Assembly (NCBI RefSeq): GCF_014230305.1
Contig: NZ_JACLAU010000013.1
Coordinates: 1-64,000, forward strand
DNA: 64,000 nucleotides
DNA from: Novosphingobium aerophilum
Lineage (GTDB): Bacteria > Pseudomonadota > Alphaproteobacteria > Sphingomonadales > Sphingomonadaceae
Direction: 5' to 3'
Shown: positions 50,601 through 61,577 of the stretch, in pieces
How the letters are laid out: each line of letters starts with the position of its first letter
How positions within the stretch are numbered: the stretch's first letter is position 1
The notes under the pieces: generated by a model
Seen by the model: the letters and a program-made list of their open reading frames with translations, nothing else
The model's database searches: none
Told to the model about the DNA's origin: nothing
Program-made: the position numbers and the translations under genes

Positions 50601-53600
50601 AGAACGGCAACGACACCTTCCTGGGCGACCTCGGGGCCGATACCATGGATGGTGGCCTGGGCAGCAATCTGGTGTCCTACGCCAGTTCGAGCATTGCGGT
50701 GACCGTCAACCTCGCCACCGGCCAGGGCACGGGCGGTCTGGCCGAGGGCGATCGCTACATCAGCATCCAGCATGTCACCGGTTCGACCGGCAATGACCTG
50801 CTGATCGGTGATGCCGCGAACAACAACCTGCTGGGCGGCAATGGCAACGATACGCTGCGCGGCGGGCTGGGTTCGGACCTGATCAGCGGCGGCAGCGGCA
50901 CCGATTATGCCGACTACTCGGATTCGACCGTGGCCATCACGATCAGCAGCGGCAGCGGCACCGGCGGCACCGCCGAAGGCGATACCCTGATCTCGATCGA
51001 GGGGATCATCGGTTCGGACTACAACGACAGCATCCGCGGCTCCAGCAGTGACGAAACCCTGCTCGGTGGCCTCGGTAACGACACGCTGAGCGGCGGCACC
51101 GGCGCGGATTCGTTGGATGGTGGCGCGGGGACCGACACGGCCTCCTATTCGTCTTCGTCCGGCGCGATCACCGTGGTGCTCGACGGCGTTACCTTGGGCG
51201 TCGGCGGGGAGTCCCAGGGCGATCGCCTGAACTCGATCGAGGTGGTGATCGGCTCGAACCAGGATGACTCGATCACCGGTTCGGCCGCCAACGAAACGCT
51301 TCAGGGCGGCAACGGCAACGACACGCTGGTCGGCGGCGGCGGGGCGGACAGCCTCGACGGCGGCGCCGGCACCGACCTTGCCAGCTACGCCGCGAACAGC
51401 GTGGCGATCAACGCCAGCTTCGCCTCGGGCTCGCTGGTCATCACCGGCGGCGATGCCACCGGCGACGTCTTCACCGCGGTCGAAGGCGTGATCGGCACCA
51501 ACCTGAACGACACCATGACGGGGGGGACCGGTAACGAGTACTTCGACGGCGGAGTCGGCAACGACACGATCTTCGGGAGTGCGGGCGCCGATACCCTGAT
51601 CGGCGGCGCGGGTACCGATACCGTGAACTATTCGAGCGCGACCGCCGGGGTCACCATCCAGAACAACGTCCAGGTGACGGGCGCCGTGGCCAGCACCAAC
51701 GGTGACGCCGCGGGTGACATCGTCGTGGGCTTCGAGACGATCATCGGCTCGAATTTCGACGACATGATTTACGATCTGTCGGGCGCCTCGGCCCTGCTGA
51801 CCGGCAACGACGGCAACGACTACCTCGAGGGCGGTTCCGGTGCCGATACGCTTGATGGCGGCAACGGCAACGACACGCTGGATGGCGGATCCGGCGCCGA
51901 TTCGTTCATCGGCGGGGTCGGAACCGACACGGTCACCTATGCCGCGTCGACGGGTGGTGTCACCGCGAACCTGGCCACGCCGGGCTCCAACAGCGGCGAT
52001 GCCACGGGCGATACCTACAGCGGGATCGAGAACCTCACCGGCTCGAACTTCAACGACACGCTGTTCGGTGACGGCAGCAACAACACGATCGATGGCGGCA
52101 CCGGAAACGATACCCTGCTCGGCGGCGCCGGTGCGGACTCGCTGATCGGTGGCGCGGGCAACGATACGGCGTCCTACGCGTCGGCGGCGGCCGCCGTGCT
52201 CGCCAGCCTGGCGACCCCGGGCAGCAACACCGGCGATGCGGCAGGCGACGCCTACAACGGCATCGAGGCGCTGACCGGGTCGAACTTCAACGACACCCTG
52301 GTGGGCGACGGCAGCAACAACACGCTGGACGGCGGGCTGAACAACGACACGCTGACCGGCGGCGCCGGCAACGACGTGCTGATCGGCGGAGCAGGCACCG
52401 ACACGGCCGACTATTCGGCCTCGTCGGCCCCGGTGACGGTCTATCTCGACGGCACGGTCGGCGTCGGCGGCGATGCCGCGGGCGATACCCTGTCGGGCGT
52501 CGAGATCGTTATCGGCTCGAACGGCAACGATACGCTCTACGGAGATGCGAACGCCAACACCCTGGACGGCGGGATCGGCAACGATACGCTGTTCGGCGGG
52601 GCCGGTGCGGACTCGCTGATCGGTGGCGTCGGAACGGACACGGCGGACTATTCGGGCTCGAGCCTGGGCGTGACCGTCTACCTCGATGGCACCTCCGGCG
52701 TGGGCGGCGACGCCGCAGGCGATCGCCTGTCGGGCATCGAAATCCTGATCGGTTCGAACTCGGACGATGCGCTGTTCGGCGATGGCAGCGCCAACACCCT
52801 GACGGGCGGTACCGGCAACGACACCCTGGTCGGTGGCGCCGGCGCGGACTCGCTGGTCGGTGGGGTCGGCATCGATACGGCTTCGTACGTCAATGCGAGT
52901 GGTGCGGTTGTCGCCAGCCTGGCCACCCCGGCCAGCAACACCGGCGATGCGTCGGGTGACATCTACAGCGGGATCGAGAACCTGACGGGCTCGAACTCCG
53001 ACGACTCCCTGACCGGCGACGGCAGCAACAACACCCTCGACGGTGGGCTCGGCAACGACACCCTGATCGGTGGTGCCGGGGCTGACTCGCTGATCGGCGG
53101 GTCGGGCACCGATACGGCCGATTACTCGGCCTCGGCGGCGGTCACGGTCTACCTCGACGGCACGGCCGGTGTGGGCGGCGATGCCGCGGGCGATCGTCTG
53201 ACCGGGATCGAGGCGCTCATCGGCTCGAACTTCGACGACACGCTTTTCGGTGACAGCGGCAACAACACGCTGACCGGCGGCAGCGGCAACGACATCCTGG
53301 TCGGTGGCGCGGGTGCGGACTCGCTGATCGGTGGCGCAAACACCGATACCGCCAGCTACATCAACGCCGGCGGGGCGGTGACGGCGAGCCTCGCCAACAC
53401 CGGGCTCAACAGCGGTGACGCGCTTGGCGACACCTACAGCGGCATCGAGAACCTGACGGGATCGAACTTCGACGACACGCTGTATGGTGACGGTGGCAAC
53501 AACACCCTCGACGGCGGGTCGGGCAATGACATCCTGATCGGCGGCGCGGGTGCGGACTCGCTGATCGGCGGTGCCGGGAACGACACGGCCAGCTACATCA

Positions 53601-56600
53601 ACGCGGGTGGTGCTGTCGTGGTCAGTCTGGCCACTCCGGCCAGCAACACCGGCGATGCCGCGGGTGACCTGTACAGCGGGATCGAGAACCTGACGGGCTC
53701 GGGCTTTGCGGACAGCCTGACCGGCGACACCGGCAACAACACGCTCGACGGCGGCAGCGGCGACGACACCCTGGTGGGCGGCGCTGGTGCCGACTCGCTG
53801 ATCGGCGGCCTTGGCACCGACATCGCCGACTACTCGGCGTCTGCGGCGATCACGGTCTACCTTGATGGTACGGCCGGTGTGGGCGGTGATGCCGCGGGCG
53901 ACCGTCTGACCGGGATCGAGGCGATCATCGGCTCGAACTTCGACGACACGCTTTATGGCGACAGCGGCAACAACACGCTGACCGGCGGCAGCGGCAACGA
54001 CATCCTGGTCGGTGGCGCCGGTGCCGACTCGCTGATCGGTGGCGCCAACACCGATACCGCCAGCTACATCAATGCCGGTGCGGCGGTGACGGCCAGCCTC
54101 CTGACGCCGGCCAGCAACACCGGCGATGCGGCGGGCGACAGCTACAGCGGGATCGAGAACCTGACCGGCTCGAACTTCGCCGACACGCTGTTCGGCGATG
54201 GTGGCAACAACACGCTCGATGGCGGCAGCAGCGACGATACCCTGGTGGGTGGCGCCGGTGCCGACTCGCTGATCGGCGGGGCCGGCAACGATACCGCGAG
54301 CTACAGCAACGCGGGCGGTGCGGTCGTGGCCAGCCTGGCCACGCCGGCCAGCAACACCGGCGATGCCGCAGGTGATGCCTACAGCGGCATCGAGAACCTG
54401 ACGGGCTCGGGCTTTGCCGACAGCCTGACTGGCGACACCGGCAACAACACCCTCGACGGTGGCAACGGCGACGACACCCTGATCGGTGGCGCGGGCGCCG
54501 ACTCGCTGATCGGCGGCCTCGGCACCGACACGGCCGACTACTCGGCCTCGGCGGCGGTGACCGTCTACCTCGACGGCACGGCCGGCGTGGGCGGCGATGC
54601 TGCGGGCGATCGTCTGACGGGTATCGAGCGGGTCATCGGTTCGGGCAACAACGACACCCTCTATGGCGACGGCAATGCCAACACGCTGGACGGCGGCAAC
54701 GGCAACGACACGCTGATTGGCGGCGCCGGTGCGGACTCGCTGGTTGGTGGCCTCGGCACCGACACGGCCGACTACTCGACCTCGGCGGCGGTGACCGTCT
54801 ATCTCGACGGCACGGCGGGCGTGGGCGGCGATGCCCAGGGCGACGTGCTGAACGGAATCGAGCGGATCATCGGCTCGGCCAACAACGATACCCTCTATGG
54901 CGATGGCAGTGCCAACACGCTGGACGGCGGAAACGGCAATGACATCCTGGTGGGCGGCGCCGGTGCGGACTCGCTGATTGGCGGGCTCGGGACCGACACG
55001 GCGAGCTACATCAATGCCGGTGGCGCGGTGCTTGCCAGCCTGGCGACCCCGGGCAGCAACACCGGCGATGCGGCGGGCGACAGCTACAGCGGGATCGAGA
55101 ACCTGACGGGCTCGAACTTCGACGACACCCTGATCGGCGACGGCAGCAACAACACGCTCGACGGCGGCAACGGCGACGACACCCTGATCGGTGGGGCCGG
55201 TGCGGACTCGCTGATCGGTGGCCTCGGCAACGATACGGCCGACTACTCGGCCTCGGCGGCGGTCACGGTCTACCTCGACGGCACGGCCGGTGTGGGCGGC
55301 GATGCCGCGGGCGATCGTCTGACCGGGATCGAGGTGATCATCGGCTCGAACTTCGACGACACGCTTTATGGCGACACCGGCAACAACACGCTGACCGGCG
55401 GTAGCGGCAACGACATCCTGGTCGGTGGCGCGGGTGCGGACTCGCTGATCGGCGGCGCCAACACCGATACCGCGAGCTACCTCAATGCGGGTGGTGCGGT
55501 CGTGGCCAGCCTGGCCAATTCGGCCGGCAACACCGGCGATGCGGCGGGCGACGTCTACAGCGGGATCGAGAACCTGACGGGCTCGAACTTCGCCGACAGC
55601 CTGACCGGAGACACCGGCAACAACACGCTGGACGGCGGCAGCGGCGACGACACCCTGATCGGTGGCGCTGGTGCGGACTCGCTGATCGGTGGCCTCGGCA
55701 ACGACACGGCCGACTACTCGGCCTCGGCGGCTGTGACCGTCTACCTCGACGGCACGGCCGGCGTGGGCGGCGATGCGGCGGGCGACCGCCTGACGGGGAT
55801 CGAGCGGCTCATTGGCTCGGCGAGCGACGACACTCTTTATGGCGATGGCAGTGCCAACACGCTGGACGGCGGCAACGGCAACGACACGCTGGTGGGCGCC
55901 GCCGGTGCGGACTCGCTGGTCGGCGGGCTTGGCACCGACACGGCCGATTACTCGACCTCGGCCGCGGTGACCGTCTATCTCGACGGCACGGCGGGCGTAG
56001 GCGGCGATGCCCAGGGCGACGTGCTGAGCGGGATCGAGCGGATCATCGGTTCGGGCAACAACGACACGCTTTACGGCGACGGCAGTGCCAACACCCTGGA
56101 CGGTGGCAACGGCAACGACATCCTGGTGGGCGGCGCTGGCGCGGACTCGCTGATCGGCGGCCTCGGCACCGACACGGCCAGCTACCTCAATGCGGGCGGT
56201 GCGGTCGTGGCCAGCCTGGCCACGCCGGCCAGCAACACCGGCGATGCCGCGGGTGACGCCTACAGCGGGATCGAGAACCTGACGGGTTCGGGCTTTGCCG
56301 ACAGCCTGACCGGTGACACCGGCAACAACACGCTCGACGGCGGCAGCGGCGACGACACGCTGGTGGGCGGCGCTGGTGCGGACTCGCTGATCGGTGGCCT
56401 CGGCAACGACACGGCCGACTACTCGGCCTCGGCGGCGGTGACCGTCTACCTCGACGGCACGGCCGGCGTGGGCGGCGATGCCGCGGGCGACCGCCTGACG
56501 GGGATCGAGCGGGTCATTGGCTCGGCGAGCGACGACACTCTTTATGGCGATGGCAGTGCCAACACGCTCGACGGCGGCAACGGCAACGACACCCTGGTGG

Positions 56601-58795
56601 GCGGCGCCGGTGCGGACTCGCTGGTCGGCGGGCTTGGCACCGACACGGCCGATTACTCGACCTCGGCGGCGGTGACCGTCTATCTCGACGGCACGGCGGG
56701 CGTGGGCGGCGATGCGCAGGGCGACGTGCTGAGCGGGATCGAGCGGATCATCGGTTCGGGCAACAACGACACTCTTTATGGCGATGGCAGTGCCAACACC
56801 CTGGACGGTGGCAACGGCAACGACATCCTGGTGGGCGGCGCTGGCGCGGACTCGCTGATCGGCGGCCTCGGCACCGACACGGCCAGCTATCTCAATGCGG
56901 GCGGTGCGGTCGTGGCCAGCCTCGCCACCCCGGCCGGCAACACGGGCGATGCGGCCGGCGACGTCTACAGCGGGATCGAGAACCTGACGGGTTCGGGCTT
57001 TGCCGACAGCCTGACCGGTGACACCGGCAACAACACGCTCGACGGCGGCAGCGGCGACGACACGCTGGTGGGCGGCGCTGGTGCGGACTCGCTGATCGGT
57101 GGCCTCGGCAACGACACGGCCGACTACTCGGCCTCGGCGGCGGTGACCGTCTACCTCGACGGCACAGCCGGCGTGGGCGGCGATGCTGCGGGCGATCGTC
57201 TGACGGGGATCGAGCGGGTCATCGGTTCGGGCAACAACGACACCCTCTACGGCGACGGCAATGCCAACACGCTCGACGGCGGCAACGGCAACGACACCCT
57301 GGTGGGCGGCGCTGGTGCGGACTCGCTGATCGGCGGGCTCGGCACCGACACGGCCGACTACTCGACCTCGGCCGCGGTGACCGTCTATCTCGACGGCACG
57401 GCGGGCGTGGGCGGCGATGCCCAGGGCGACGTGCTGAACGGAATCGAGCGGATCATCGGCTCGGCCAACAACGACACGCTCTACGGCGACGGCAGTGCCA
57501 ACACGCTGGACGGTGGCAACAGCAACGACACCCTGGTGGGCGGCGCCGGTGCGGACTCGCTGATCGGTGGGCTCGGCACCGACACGGCGAGCTATATCAA
57601 TGCCGGTGGCGCGGTGCTTGCCAGCCTGGCGACCCCGGGCAGCAACACCGGCGATGCGGCGGGCGACAGCTACAGCGGGATCGAGAACCTGACGGGCTCG
57701 AACTTCGACGACACCCTGATCGGCGACGGCAGCAACAACACGCTGGACGGCGGTACCGGCAACGACATCCTGATGGGCGGCGTCGGCAGCGACTCGCTGA
57801 TCGGTGGCCTCGGGAACGACACCGCCAGCTACGCCAACGCCTCGGCGGCCGTGACCGCCAGCCTGCTCACCCCGGCGAGCAACACCGGCGACGCGGCGGG
57901 TGACAGCTACAACGGGATCGAGAACCTGACCGGTTCCGACTTCCACGACACGCTGTTCGGCGATGGCGGCAACAACACCCTCGACGGTGGTGCCGGCAAC
58001 GACACGCTGATCGGCGGCGCTGGCGGAGATTCGCTGATCGGCGGTCTCGGCACCGACACGGCGAGCTACAGCAATGCCGGCGGCGCCGTGACGGCGAGTC
58101 TGGCGAACAGCGGTTCCAATACCGGCGACGCGGCGGGCGACAGCTACAACGGGATCGAGAACCTGACCGGTTCCGGCTTCAACGACGCCCTGTTCGGTGA
58201 CACCGGCAACAACACGCTTGATGGCGGCAACGGCAACGACACCCTGGTGGGCGGCGTTGGTGCGGACTCGCTGATCGGCGGAATTGGCACGGACACCGCG
58301 TCCTATGCCACGGCCGGATCGGCGGTCGCCCTCACGCTGGACGGCGCGGGGAGCGGCACGGGTACGCTGGGTGATGCCAATGGCGATCAGTTGTCGGGCA
58401 TCGAGCGGGTGCTGGGTTCCGCCTACAACGACAACTTCACTCTCTCGCTCGGCAATGGCTGGACCATCGACGGCGGGGCTGGCACCGATACGGTGGGCTT
58501 TGCCCCCAACAGCGGCACGATCACCGAATCGCAGTTGACCGGCGTGCTGACCAACACCGAGGTGCTGGACTTCACCAGCAGCGGCACGGCGGCCAACCTG
58601 TCGATCAGCTCCAGCTTCATCCAGTCGCTGGTCAGTGCGGGTAACGCGTCTGAGCTGCAGATCAACATTGACGCCAACGATACGATCTCGATCGGAGCCG
58701 GGGCGTTCTACGCCCAGAACAACAACGAGTACACGTTCTACAGCGATGCGTCGCTGACCACCCAGGTTGCGAAGATGACGGTGGTCGGACCCTGA
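32696..58795 (+). CDS. Giant RTX-repeat type I secreted protein (8,699 aa)
   Basis: One uninterrupted frame of 8,699 codons, roughly 0.8 MDa. Residues about 1-125 form a compact beta-rich domain ([33 protein letters not shown]) that recalls BapA-prefix-like heads. A linker of Ala, Lys and Pro follows to about 210, then a second non-repeat domain to about 440. From about 445 to 8600 the chain is about 96 modules that combine RTX nonapeptides (GGxGxDxLxGG) with a strand-forming block (DTADYSxSxxxVxVxLDG, then GDxLxxIExVIGSxFxDTL). The last 100 residues ([12 protein letters not shown] to VVGP) look like a C-terminal secretion signal. I noticed no cysteine, no Ig-like, lectin or VWA domain. The neighbouring exporter, channel and TolC make it a type I substrate. 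Adhesion, surface layer or biofilm roles are possible. The ATG at 32696 is the only reasonable start. Confidence 0.92.
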   Translation: MVKLSRGKSGLGNKGLNGKNVQPAQDAAHQTSIDQQAQNYGAAKVIQLDTDDKAKIGIKYAPFKVEIVDVDVMLIFNDGTKIIIPGMALAAFSGRKPVIVFDDKEFTADQAVGMVGEISTQDASLQLHLSSADAEVQAPDPKNASGVQPGDSGKAQADQAAKANAQVKAAESTSKLTEKISDTPASSAPPPGVISPRAAEPAPDDALGPAGIGKLVPKLTYTLYNSESAVRTAEAGQTVIKGDTGGPNSSKDATFAGQSAQETISGTSGNDTIYADRLDHAPVGSTMRVLHVEAMVPAKGLTLKEFLIPSLPPGYTVVNGTLTDKGWLVSADQGNVTKVTTKVDPTTNQTITLPVNQSFFSFDIQLSYKLPATGTPVNSSGFQDEFFLPVMLGLSSDGKTSSFAVSVAAHFGIKEVTDAAGMTVTDPVSGEPIYVLFSNPPGTKIDAGDGNDRIITSAGADVIDGGLGIDTVEYTRSGEGVEVNLATGKGAKGFAQGDTYQNVENVVGSDFADKLTGDDKDNTFVGGKGADTIDGGAGFDTVDYTNALADVAPKLDSKGQPIVDNTGIEVFLDGTASKGGEAQGDILSGIERVIATDKNDTLHGGANSESFEAAAGDDLLIGSTGADTLDGGAGIDTVDYSDSTAAVKVYLDGTPGSGGQAEGDVLRGVEMVIGSAFADTLIGSTGDDTFKGGAGADSIDGGAGIDSIDFSYSETAVEVFLDGRVSRGGDAEGDTYTNIEQLTGSKFADRLVGAAADETIKGGLGDDTIEGGAGADVIDGGDGFDIASYASAAAGLAVSLDGKTQTGDALGDSFVSIEGLEGSAYGDTLIGTAGNDKLLGEAGDDLLLGGGGADTLDGGDGFDRIDYTTSFQAVNVRLDGGASFGGDAQGDVITNVEQVIGSSYDDTLTGAASNDLLDGGSGNDTLTGGAGADTLIGGTGTDSASYAGSTAGVTVSLDGTAGVGGDAEGDQLVGIENLVGSALDDKLSGDDNANQLSGGDGDDTLVGGYGADTLGGGAGFDTADYSAAQGAVTVRLDGNASSGDVAEGDVLRGIEEVIGGAYADTLIGDSAANNLLGSAGDDTLRGGAGADTLDGGDGRDTADYSDSAGGVQVDLAANTGRSGTAEGDTYSSIENLRGSDFADRLIGDANDNLLTGGFGNDTLSGGIGADTLDGGGGNDVADYSNSSASVQISLEAGTATGGDATGDVLIGIEGLTGSTYADQLTGDAANNALSGGAGDDTLVGGAGADLLDGGAGTDTADYSQSSSGVIVGLNGTPGQGGDAQGDTIVGIERLVGSAFADRLTGSDLSDTLSGGAGDDILQGLGGADLLDGGSGIDIVDYSASNAAVVAGLDGRSNTGGDAEGDVYLNVEGLAGSSFADSLFGSTNGDILRGGGGDDILFGSLGADTLEGGTGFDTADYAASTAAVNVNLQTSSGSGGFAEGDLLAGIERVVGSSFDDVLTGSSAADALLGGAGNDTLQGGAGADTLDGGVGTDTATYALSGAGIRLTLDGTAGQGGDADGDQVSNVERIIGSLYDDTIQGVGADEMLEGAAGSDLLRGMAGDDTLLGGTGDDTLDGGSGADSLVGGEGDDSLIGGTGADTLVGGSGVDAADYSTSTGAVSVALDGSVGTGGDAEGDVLSGIERLVGSAYADRLTGSAGADVLEGGDGADTLAGAAGNDQLSGGSGDDLLLGGSGADTLDGGSGFDTVDYSASGAGVTVYLNGSSGLGGDATGDTLNSVEQVIGTGFEDSIVGTAAAEWLEGAGGNDTLIGGAGPDTLDGGAGIDTADYSASAGAVNVDLVSSVATGGDAQGDRLTSIEVLIGSTGDDTLAGSIANDTLIGGSGNDRLAGRDGADDLRGGAGDDTLDGGAGADMLDGGLGSDTVDYGSSASSVQVSLDGSTGTGGDAQGDVLISIENLSGSAFNDALSAGAASATLRGADGNDTLRGGAASDRLFGDAGDDSLIGGAGADVIDGGAGFDTVDYSASIGGVTIGLDGSIGRGGDAEGDTVFGVEQVIGSAFDDRITAGTTAATLIGNAGDDTLIGSAGNDLLNGGAGDDLLAGGDGADTLTGGSGIDTADYSAAGSGVAVSLNGTVGTAGEALGDSLSGIEVLVGSNFADTLGGGLGSETLRGGAGDDRLLGSGGSDLLDGGDGVDIVDYSSSANGVNVALDGSIGIGGDAAGDQYISIEGVTGSAYDDTLVGGTANDLIEGGAGNDRLSGGAGADTLRGGTGDDILDGGAGADLVDGGDGFDTVDYSTSSAGVNVSVDGTTSTGGSAEGDQLLNIERLIGSNFNDTLLGTAAADSLTGGLGDDVLGGRGGADTLDGGAGFDTANYSDATSGVAVSLATGTGTVGDANGDVLLSIERLVGSGFGDTLTGGSTNNALDGGAGADMLIGGTASDTMIGGAGNDTLMGSAGADALDGGVDFDTVDYSGSNAAVTVFLDGRTSAGGGAEGDTLTSVEAVIGSVFNDTMVGGTADESLAGGAGDDILVGGIGADTLDGGAGDDTADYSGAASAVGLNLVTGGFAGEANGDRFFGIETVQGSNFNDTLVGSANADVLSGGVGNDQLSGAAGADTLEGGSGNDTLVGGADADVLDGGNGFDTVDYSTSGAGVVVGLDGSTGAGGDAQGDQLISIERLIGSNVNDTLTGSSGNDTLEGGGGDDVVFGGTGSDSLLGGAGNDTIFGGAGGDVIDGGTGTDTVSYAGSLAAVNVSLDGSPNTGGDAQGDTLTGVEGVIGSALDDTLTGAATNDRLDGSGGNDLISGAAGNDTLIGGSGDDTLEGGAGADQLDGGSGIDVASYANAGSGVAVDLSGAAGTAGDALGDTLTNIEVLQGSGFADTLGGSTGSETINGGVGDDVLLGSAGSDVLDGGIGTDTADYSASGGGVTAYLDGRLGIGGDAGGDRLFNIERLTGSGFNDVLTGSTANDTIVGGGGDDRIDGAEGNDLLQGGTGDDTIMGSDGADAIDGGIGNDTVDYSASSSAVQVALDGTVGRGGQAEGDTITGAERLIGSAFADVLGGSGNNDTLSGGGGDDTLLGSLGADRLDGGTGTNTADYSASGAAVTVYLDGTAGSGGAAAGDTLLNIQRVVGSDFNDSLVGANGDDVLEGGIGNDTLVGGFGADSLLGGVGFDTADYSGSSAGVTISLDGTAGSSGDASGDRLTGIEGIIGSAQSDSLGGGTTDDRLDGGAGDDSLSGSSGNDTLLGGAGDDLLVGGAGADSLDGGAGFDRADYSASGSAIAINLTTGLGTGGEAEGDRLTGIEWVTGSDFNDTLTGSTADEQLEGGIGLDVLSGGAGADTLLGGAGEDTLIGGAGADSIDGGAGFDTADYSTSSGAIQIILDGSAASGGDAQGDVLTGIERVVGSNFNDTIIGNSGGEQLDGGAGNDLVNGAAGSDTLYGGAGDDTLIGGAGADTLDGGTGYNTADYSGSAAAVSVDLSNGNGTGGDAQGDVLSNIQRVIGSAGDDALTGGTADDRLDGGAGDDTLRGGAGNDLLNGGGGDDSIVGGVGADTIDGGSGFDTIDYIGSNAAVTVYLDGRASSGGDAQGDVISNVEQVLGTNFNDSLVGGVLAETLNGGVGDDTLVGSTGADVLIGGAGFDTADYSGSGAAITVYTDSSISLGGQAAGDTLTAIERVVGSDYADVITGSSANEQFEGGAGADSLIGGAGLDTLLGGTGDDVLVGGADADSLQGGLGFDIADYATSGSAVNVGLDGAANTGGDAVGDTLTEIEQITGSAFNDTLRGGTGAETLDGGAGNDLIHGSAGNDTLIGGAGFDTVDYSGSSAAVQAGLDGSVGVGGDAAGDRISGVERLLGSNLNDTLLGSSNDDVLEGGVGADSLVGGLGQDQLLGGTGDDTLVGGGGADQLDGGQGTDTADYTSSVVAVQVNLNGLTSSGGDADGDLLTSIERVIGSAFNDVIRAGSADDTLMGAGGNDTIIAGSGADMIDGGIGIDTADYSGASAAVRVAMDGSAGVGAQAAGDQLTSIERLAGSGFNDTLGGSTGDDEILGNGGDDSISGGTGNDSLSGGAGNDTLIGGAGADLLDGGAGFDTADYAGAGSAVTVFLDGTAGSRSDAAGDVLTSVERLLGSNFDDRLTGSNTAEEIRGGTGNDSIMGAGGDDSLYGEAGDDTLIGGSGADSLDGGIGFDTADYSTSLAGVEINLDGTASRGGDAESDLLTGIERVVGSSQADIFRGSATADSIEGGSGDDLFYSSLGTDTLVGGAGTDSVDYGASSAGVTVYLDGTQGIGGDAQGDTLNGIEVVYGSGQNDSLYGASAAELLSGGIGNDLVSGGAGNDSLQGGVGDDTLVGGTGADIMDGGTGTDTADYSGAVAAIAVRMDGLAGTAGEAAGDTLAGIERVIGSGFDDTVNGSTGADTIDGGAGNDQLFGMAGNDSLIGGTGDDTLVGGAGADNLAGGQGTDTADYSASGSGVTVYLDGRTGVGGDAQGDVLSGIEVALGSAFADSLVGTTGDDLLNGQDGNDTLEGGQGADILIGGNGFDTADYSLSGAAVNVNLTTGLGQGGEAQGDTLSGIERVVGSNQGDTLTGSSGSDMLEGGIGDDVVYGVAGTDTLLGGTGDDTLVGGTGADSIDGGQGTDTVDYSASTAAVTVYLDGVTEGTGGEASGDIVANVERTIGSNFADVLVGAAGNETLQGGLGNDTLMGGSGADSLDGGVGIDAASYANATSAVAVSLTTNSGTGGDANGDVLTSIEQLIGSDYNDTLEGGANPGTLSGGLGDDLFIAGAGADSIIGGGGNDTVTYAGAGAAVSIALDGSAGQGDLASGDRLSGITNLLGSGFNDTLTGSFTNDGLTGGDGNDSLSGAAGSDTLVGGEGDDTLRGGSGADVLDGGNGVDTVTYSDSAIGVVINLATGVSAGGDAQSDTFTSIEKFIGSSGADLLVAGAAVANFDGYDGNDTLTGGNAADSLAGGVGDDSLSGGLGADTLDGGIGFDTADYSGSNAAITIRTGGVSSGGHAEGDVLTGIERIVGSSFNDVFEGSDADETFEGRNGNDQFYSSGGADVYDGGDGLDVADYSRSASSGMNIYMDGSFGTGGDAAGDRMFNVETVIGSDQSDRITANNSGVTIQAGKGDDTLVGGSGNDTLDGGDDSDTFFTGLGGDSVIGGLGYDIVDYRNSGSAVAISNDGSAGIGGWAAGDILSGIEQIEGSLLYNDTLRGSQSALIATVLNGWGGDDTFVSYIAADTMDGGIGTDTADYSGSSSAVTVRLDGTASSGGFALGDVLTNIEVVIGSNNNDMLIGSGANETLQGGIGDDTLIGGPGGDRLDGGVGFDTVDYTGSGGVVVSMDGSAGTAGDANGDVLVSIERLIGSDLADIIYGSANGDTILAGKGNDWVSGGAGADTIDGGEGSDTIDYSSSTVGITLNVLNPNLSTGDAQGDVLTNFETYNLTAYNDVFIGTTGSDSVFGGLGADSLNGGAGDDSLDGGVGNDTLISGLGADTVVGGAGFDTADYSGSQSAITVALDNTVGSVGGDAAGDLLVGIEAIIGSNFGDSMLGSAAADSLDGGAGDDTILGGGGADTLVGGLGNDALSYSNAGSAVAVSMLAATGTVGDANGDTFSGFENLIGSNFNDTLTGDTGANLIYGGFGSDIINGGVGNDQLFGQEGDDTLDGGAGADTLDGGTNINTVTYVSATAAIAASLATNSGTAGDAAGDVFVSINNLTGSNFNDTITGNGGANYLQGLDGDDLFDGGASNDSMLGGIGNDTFLGGAGADSMDGGTGIDTVDYALSGAGVTVDLVNRVGTNGDAQGDVYTSVENVIGSAANDLIAGDGNANSITGGNGDDILLGGAGNDTIIGGAGNDWISGGAGADVLDGGTGSNTLTFGTDWNNPWSSTSSAGVTIVLDGTTLGVGGDAAGDTFVNFTDIWMTGFADRVTGVGNNEMFRGSGGADTIDGGAGIDSMSYYWGASGGVSVGLDGTAGTGNGAAGDRLTNIEWLQGTDFDDTLWGGTGNEYLLGQNGNDTFLGDLGADTMDGGLGSNLVSYASSSIAVTVNLATGQGTGGLAEGDRYISIQHVTGSTGNDLLIGDAANNNLLGGNGNDTLRGGLGSDLISGGSGTDYADYSDSTVAITISSGSGTGGTAEGDTLISIEGIIGSDYNDSIRGSSSDETLLGGLGNDTLSGGTGADSLDGGAGTDTASYSSSSGAITVVLDGVTLGVGGESQGDRLNSIEVVIGSNQDDSITGSAANETLQGGNGNDTLVGGGGADSLDGGAGTDLASYAANSVAINASFASGSLVITGGDATGDVFTAVEGVIGTNLNDTMTGGTGNEYFDGGVGNDTIFGSAGADTLIGGAGTDTVNYSSATAGVTIQNNVQVTGAVASTNGDAAGDIVVGFETIIGSNFDDMIYDLSGASALLTGNDGNDYLEGGSGADTLDGGNGNDTLDGGSGADSFIGGVGTDTVTYAASTGGVTANLATPGSNSGDATGDTYSGIENLTGSNFNDTLFGDGSNNTIDGGTGNDTLLGGAGADSLIGGAGNDTASYASAAAAVLASLATPGSNTGDAAGDAYNGIEALTGSNFNDTLVGDGSNNTLDGGLNNDTLTGGAGNDVLIGGAGTDTADYSASSAPVTVYLDGTVGVGGDAAGDTLSGVEIVIGSNGNDTLYGDANANTLDGGIGNDTLFGGAGADSLIGGVGTDTADYSGSSLGVTVYLDGTSGVGGDAAGDRLSGIEILIGSNSDDALFGDGSANTLTGGTGNDTLVGGAGADSLVGGVGIDTASYVNASGAVVASLATPASNTGDASGDIYSGIENLTGSNSDDSLTGDGSNNTLDGGLGNDTLIGGAGADSLIGGSGTDTADYSASAAVTVYLDGTAGVGGDAAGDRLTGIEALIGSNFDDTLFGDSGNNTLTGGSGNDILVGGAGADSLIGGANTDTASYINAGGAVTASLANTGLNSGDALGDTYSGIENLTGSNFDDTLYGDGGNNTLDGGSGNDILIGGAGADSLIGGAGNDTASYINAGGAVVVSLATPASNTGDAAGDLYSGIENLTGSGFADSLTGDTGNNTLDGGSGDDTLVGGAGADSLIGGLGTDIADYSASAAITVYLDGTAGVGGDAAGDRLTGIEAIIGSNFDDTLYGDSGNNTLTGGSGNDILVGGAGADSLIGGANTDTASYINAGAAVTASLLTPASNTGDAAGDSYSGIENLTGSNFADTLFGDGGNNTLDGGSSDDTLVGGAGADSLIGGAGNDTASYSNAGGAVVASLATPASNTGDAAGDAYSGIENLTGSGFADSLTGDTGNNTLDGGNGDDTLIGGAGADSLIGGLGTDTADYSASAAVTVYLDGTAGVGGDAAGDRLTGIERVIGSGNNDTLYGDGNANTLDGGNGNDTLIGGAGADSLVGGLGTDTADYSTSAAVTVYLDGTAGVGGDAQGDVLNGIERIIGSANNDTLYGDGSANTLDGGNGNDILVGGAGADSLIGGLGTDTASYINAGGAVLASLATPGSNTGDAAGDSYSGIENLTGSNFDDTLIGDGSNNTLDGGNGDDTLIGGAGADSLIGGLGNDTADYSASAAVTVYLDGTAGVGGDAAGDRLTGIEVIIGSNFDDTLYGDTGNNTLTGGSGNDILVGGAGADSLIGGANTDTASYLNAGGAVVASLANSAGNTGDAAGDVYSGIENLTGSNFADSLTGDTGNNTLDGGSGDDTLIGGAGADSLIGGLGNDTADYSASAAVTVYLDGTAGVGGDAAGDRLTGIERLIGSASDDTLYGDGSANTLDGGNGNDTLVGAAGADSLVGGLGTDTADYSTSAAVTVYLDGTAGVGGDAQGDVLSGIERIIGSGNNDTLYGDGSANTLDGGNGNDILVGGAGADSLIGGLGTDTASYLNAGGAVVASLATPASNTGDAAGDAYSGIENLTGSGFADSLTGDTGNNTLDGGSGDDTLVGGAGADSLIGGLGNDTADYSASAAVTVYLDGTAGVGGDAAGDRLTGIERVIGSASDDTLYGDGSANTLDGGNGNDTLVGGAGADSLVGGLGTDTADYSTSAAVTVYLDGTAGVGGDAQGDVLSGIERIIGSGNNDTLYGDGSANTLDGGNGNDILVGGAGADSLIGGLGTDTASYLNAGGAVVASLATPAGNTGDAAGDVYSGIENLTGSGFADSLTGDTGNNTLDGGSGDDTLVGGAGADSLIGGLGNDTADYSASAAVTVYLDGTAGVGGDAAGDRLTGIERVIGSGNNDTLYGDGNANTLDGGNGNDTLVGGAGADSLIGGLGTDTADYSTSAAVTVYLDGTAGVGGDAQGDVLNGIERIIGSANNDTLYGDGSANTLDGGNSNDTLVGGAGADSLIGGLGTDTASYINAGGAVLASLATPGSNTGDAAGDSYSGIENLTGSNFDDTLIGDGSNNTLDGGTGNDILMGGVGSDSLIGGLGNDTASYANASAAVTASLLTPASNTGDAAGDSYNGIENLTGSDFHDTLFGDGGNNTLDGGAGNDTLIGGAGGDSLIGGLGTDTASYSNAGGAVTASLANSGSNTGDAAGDSYNGIENLTGSGFNDALFGDTGNNTLDGGNGNDTLVGGVGADSLIGGIGTDTASYATAGSAVALTLDGAGSGTGTLGDANGDQLSGIERVLGSAYNDNFTLSLGNGWTIDGGAGTDTVGFAPNSGTITESQLTGVLTNTEVLDFTSSGTAANLSISSSFIQSLVSAGNASELQINIDANDTISIGAGAFYAQNNNEYTFYSDASLTTQVAKMTVVGP
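34030..58500 (+). repeat. About 96 tandem RTX modules, mean about 85 residues
   Basis: Counting the recurring Asp-Thr-Ala/Val-x-Tyr landmark by eye gives about 96 modules. Each has two to five calcium-binding nonapeptide turns, a Val/Leu strand pair with LDG, a GDA-GD turn and the (V/I)IGS-DTL block. Modules 1-72 are diverged at DNA level. Modules 73-95 (from about 52.8 kb) are much more alike. A few modules vary in the strand block, for example the Trp-rich NNPWSS version near 50.2 kb. Confidence 0.9.
53120..57827 (+). repeat. Higher-order repeat array, unit about 705-708 bp
   Basis: The module with DYSASAA (type A) begins at 53120, 53828, 54536, 55241, 55712, 56417 and 57122. The spacings are 708, 708, 705, 471, 705 and 705 bp. 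Units contain three modules of about 78 residues in the order A-C-C or A-B-C, where B has DYSTSAA and C has SY(I/L)NAGGAV. The single 471-bp unit lacks one module. Long stretches are nearly identical at DNA level, which implies recent unequal crossing-over or conversion. Confidence 0.9.
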
Positions 58796-58802
58796 TCCCG
58801 AT

Positions 58803-58835
58803 CCGCCATGGCCCGGTTTGAACCGGCCATGGCGG
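58803..58835. terminator. Bidirectional hairpin between giant gene and glycosyltransferase
   Basis: A 15-bp stem with one bulged C (CCGCCATGG + CCGGTT pairing with AACCGG + CCATGGCGG) lies between two converging genes. There is no clear T-tract on either side. Its position 7 bp after the giant gene stop fits a shared terminator. Confidence 0.6.
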
Positions 58836-58856
58836 ACCCGGTTCATCGGGCCGGTG

Positions 58857-60098
58857 TCAGGCCGTGGGATCGCCCCGCAGCACGCGTTCGATCAACTGCA
58901 CCTGTTGGGTCAGGCACAGTCGCAGATCGTACTTCGAGACCACGGTCTCGCGCGCCGCGGCGCGCATGCGGGCACCGCTGTCGGCATCGTCGAGCGCGGC
59001 GCAGACCGTGTCGACCAGCGCACCGGCATCGTGGAAGGGAAACAGCAGGCCGTTCTCGCCATGCCGGATCACCTCGCGCACCGGTGCCGTGTCGGACCCG
59101 ATCATCAGGCAGCCGGCCGCCATCGCCTCGAGGCAGCTCCATGACAGCACGAAGGGGAAGGTCAGGTAGAGGTGCGCGGCCGAGATCCGCAGCAGGTTGA
59201 GGAAATCGCCGTAGACCAACTTGCCGACGAAGTGCACCCGATCGGCCGCCGCGCCGAGCGGATGTTGCGCCAGCAGGCAGTCCTTCCAGCTCTGGTGCGG
59301 TGCCGGCGGGTTGGGGCTGTAGCTGACATCGGTGCCGCCGACGATCACCACCTGTGCCCCCGGGCGCCGCGCGAGCAGCTCGGGCAGGGCCTTCATCACC
59401 ACATGGAAACCGCGGTGTGGCTCGAGGTTGCGGCCGATGTAGGTGATGATCTCGTCATCGGCGCCGACCGAGCGGCCATCGGGCAGGGTGAACCGTGCGC
59501 TGCGGTCGGGCTGCACCCTGACCGTGTCGATGCCATCGAAGATCGTGGCGATTCGTGGCTGGAGAAAATCGGGATGGCGGGATTTCTGCCACTCGGTGGG
59601 GGACACGATCGCGTCGGCCTGGGCATGGGCCAGCATCAGGTGCGTGTTCATCATCCGCGCGCGGGCCAGGGCGAGGTGGTTAACCGGGAACAGGGGGTCG
59701 AAGCCGATGTCGCCCCCTTCCGGCTGGTAGTAGTACTCGCCGTAAGTGATGATCTTGGCCTTGGGCCAGATATCACGCAGGAACAGCGCCTCGCCCCATC
59801 CGGGATGAGCGACGATCAGGTGGGGGTTGTAGCCGGACCGCTTGAGGTTCATCCCCGCGTCGAGCACCGCCCGGCCGAAGCGCAGCACCTTTTCGACCGG
59901 GGCCAGCAAGGGGTCGCTGGTCTCGCGCGTCTCGTCGGGGGAGGGGTAGCGCAGCGTCCGGATCCCGGGGAGATCGACCCCCTCGCGCCGCGTGAGAAAG
60001 CTCACCGAGAATTGCGGTGACTGCGCAAAGGCGGCGGCGAGGTAGCGGAACTGCCCCGGCATGTTCTGGTGCAGGAACAGCATTTCACACGGACTCAT
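58857..60098 (-). CDS. GT4-family glycosyltransferase
   Basis: A 413-residue GT-B glycosyltransferase. The N-terminal domain opens with MLFLHQNMPGQFRYLA and contains HPGWGEALFLRD and YGEYYY. The C-terminal domain has TYIGRNLEPHRGF, VHFVGKL and the E-x7-E type nucleotide-sugar motif in SWSCLEAMAAGCLMIGSDTAPVREVI. The ATG at 60098 lies 12 bases after AAAGGA. An internal ATG at 60083 is possible. No signal or membrane helix was seen, so it is cytosolic or peripheral. It converges on the giant RTX gene. It might glycosylate that protein or act on a surface polysaccharide. The family is firm, acceptor and sugar are unknown. Confidence 0.88.
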   Translation of the reverse strand: MSPCEMLFLHQNMPGQFRYLAAAFAQSPQFSVSFLTRREGVDLPGIRTLRYPSPDETRETSDPLLAPVEKVLRFGRAVLDAGMNLKRSGYNPHLIVAHPGWGEALFLRDIWPKAKIITYGEYYYQPEGGDIGFDPLFPVNHLALARARMMNTHLMLAHAQADAIVSPTEWQKSRHPDFLQPRIATIFDGIDTVRVQPDRSARFTLPDGRSVGADDEIITYIGRNLEPHRGFHVVMKALPELLARRPGAQVVIVGGTDVSYSPNPPAPHQSWKDCLLAQHPLGAAADRVHFVGKLVYGDFLNLLRISAAHLYLTFPFVLSWSCLEAMAAGCLMIGSDTAPVREVIRHGENGLLFPFHDAGALVDTVCAALDDADSGARMRAAARETVVSKYDLRLCLTQQVQLIERVLRGDPTA

Positions 60099-60278
60099 GA
60101 TCCGGACGGGTCCTTTCCCTGATGCCTTCAGAAGCGGGAGAAAGCCTAGGGACGCCCCGCGCGATCAGCAATGCCCGTAGTTTTCCGGAATGCAGAATTG
60201 CCGCTTCTTACAGGCAACGGCGCGATAACCGGGTCATTCCGCAAGGTTAGATCCTGATAGGGGTTCGCAGGCACGGAT

Positions 60279-61556
60279 ATGCTGAAGCGTATCGAAATTT
60301 CCGATCTCGAACTGGGAATGTTCGTCCACAAGCTGGAAGGGAGCTGGTTCAAGCACCCCTTCTGGCGCAGCAAGTTCGTGCTGGACGATCAGGATACGCT
60401 GGACGAGCTGCTGTCCAGCGACGTGCCGGCGGTGATCATCGATACCGAGCGCGGCATCGATCTGCGACCGGCCCGAATCGAGCGACCGGCCCCGGCCGCC
60501 GCTCCGGCGGCGGCGAGTGTCGCACTGAAGGAACCGCCGCTGCGCCGGGCGCTGCGGCCGGCTCCAGCAGCCCGGTCCGAGGAGGTTTCGCTCACCTCGA
60601 CCCTGCCGCTGTCGCAGGCCCGGGAATTCGGCCATGCCAACCGTGTTGTCGACCGGTCGCGCAAGGTCATCTCGAAGGTGTTTCTCGAAGCCCGCCTGGG
60701 CAAGACGATCCGGGCCGAGGCGGTCGAGCCGGTGGTCGAGGAGATCTTCGCCTCGGTGCAACGCAACCCGCATGCCTTCAACGGCCTGATGCGTTGCAAG
60801 CGCGATCTGGAGTACGTCTATCGCCACGCATTGGCCGTCAGCGCGCTGATGGTCTCGCTGGGCAAGCAGATGAAGCTCAGCCCCGCCGACCAGCGGCTGG
60901 CGGGCATGGCCGGACTGATGCTCGATCTGGGAGTCAGCTATCTGCCGGTCGATCTGGAGAGCACCGGTGGGGACTTCCGCCGGATCGACGAGCGGATCTT
61001 CCGCGAGCACGCCCGTCTCGGTCATGACCAACTGATGGCCAGCGGGGTGCCCGAACCGGTCGCGCTGGCCTGCCTCGAACATCACGAGCGGGTCGACGGC
61101 ACTGGCTACCCGCACGGGCTCAAGGGCGACAAGATCAGCCTGTTCGGCCGGATGGCCGCGATCTGCGATACGTACGACTGGCTGGTGAACGATGCGCAGG
61201 ACCAGATGGGGCTCGACCCGTCGGCTGCCATGCAGCAGCTGTCGATGCTCCACGGGGCCTTCGATCCGGGCCTGCTGACCTGTTTCATCGATGCCGTCGG
61301 CCTCTATCCGATCGGTTCGGTGGTCGAACTGGCATCGGGCCGCCTGGCCATGGTGATCTCGCAGGATGATGCCGATCCGGCGAAGCCCCGGGTCAAGACG
61401 TTCTTCTCGCTGGCCGAGCGCAAGCCGGTCCCGCCGGTCGAGATCCTGTTGTCGCAATGCTATGGCGAAGACCGGATTGTCGGCGCGGCCAGCCAGGAGG
61501 TCTACAGCGGGATCGATTTCCCGATGATCCGCGAAAAGCTGTTCGCCAGCGCCTGA
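60279..61556 (+). CDS. DUF3391/HD-GYP protein with degenerate HD site
   Basis: A 425-residue protein. Residues about 1-60 are a DUF3391 domain (RIEISDLELGMFVHKLEGSW). An Ala/Pro linker follows, then an HD-GYP domain at about 140-350. The GYP part is intact: H268-H269-E270-RV-D273-G-T-G-Y277-P278, and H183 is present. The central HD-x-G-K motif, however, reads L215-D216-L-G-V, so the metal-binding histidine and the following lysine are both lost. That would weaken or abolish c-di-GMP phosphodiesterase activity and favours a sensor role. It is divergent from the glycosyltransferase with a 180-bp gap. Together with the PilZ protein it ties this neighbourhood to c-di-GMP. Confidence 0.88.
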   Translation: MLKRIEISDLELGMFVHKLEGSWFKHPFWRSKFVLDDQDTLDELLSSDVPAVIIDTERGIDLRPARIERPAPAAAPAAASVALKEPPLRRALRPAPAARSEEVSLTSTLPLSQAREFGHANRVVDRSRKVISKVFLEARLGKTIRAEAVEPVVEEIFASVQRNPHAFNGLMRCKRDLEYVYRHALAVSALMVSLGKQMKLSPADQRLAGMAGLMLDLGVSYLPVDLESTGGDFRRIDERIFREHARLGHDQLMASGVPEPVALACLEHHERVDGTGYPHGLKGDKISLFGRMAAICDTYDWLVNDAQDQMGLDPSAAMQQLSMLHGAFDPGLLTCFIDAVGLYPIGSVVELASGRLAMVISQDDADPAKPRVKTFFSLAERKPVPPVEILLSQCYGEDRIVGAASQEVYSGIDFPMIREKLFASA

Positions 61557-61565
61557 CGGCAGGCG
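61550..61565. terminator. Small hairpin between converging genes
   Basis: CGCCTG-ACGG-CAGGCG overlaps the HD-GYP stop codon and precedes the end of the opposing Nudix gene. The 6-bp stem with no T-tract is modest, so it is a weak terminator candidate. Confidence 0.35.
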
Positions 61566-61577
61566 GAATCGGACGGA

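Noticed and set aside
34030..58500. CRISPR-like or transposon-derived repeat array
   Set aside because: The repeats are in phase with the reading frame in multiples of three, encode RTX turns, and have no unique spacers of constant size or terminal inverted repeats.
50273..58846. Antisense open frame of 2,857 codons opposite the giant gene (also 35945-40594 and 40850-44287)
   Set aside because: The repeated GGCGGC/GACACC-type codons of the RTX modules have few stop codons in the opposite frame. The translated products are repetitive Arg/Val/Ala strings without domains, signals or ribosome binding sites. They are shadows of the plus-strand gene.
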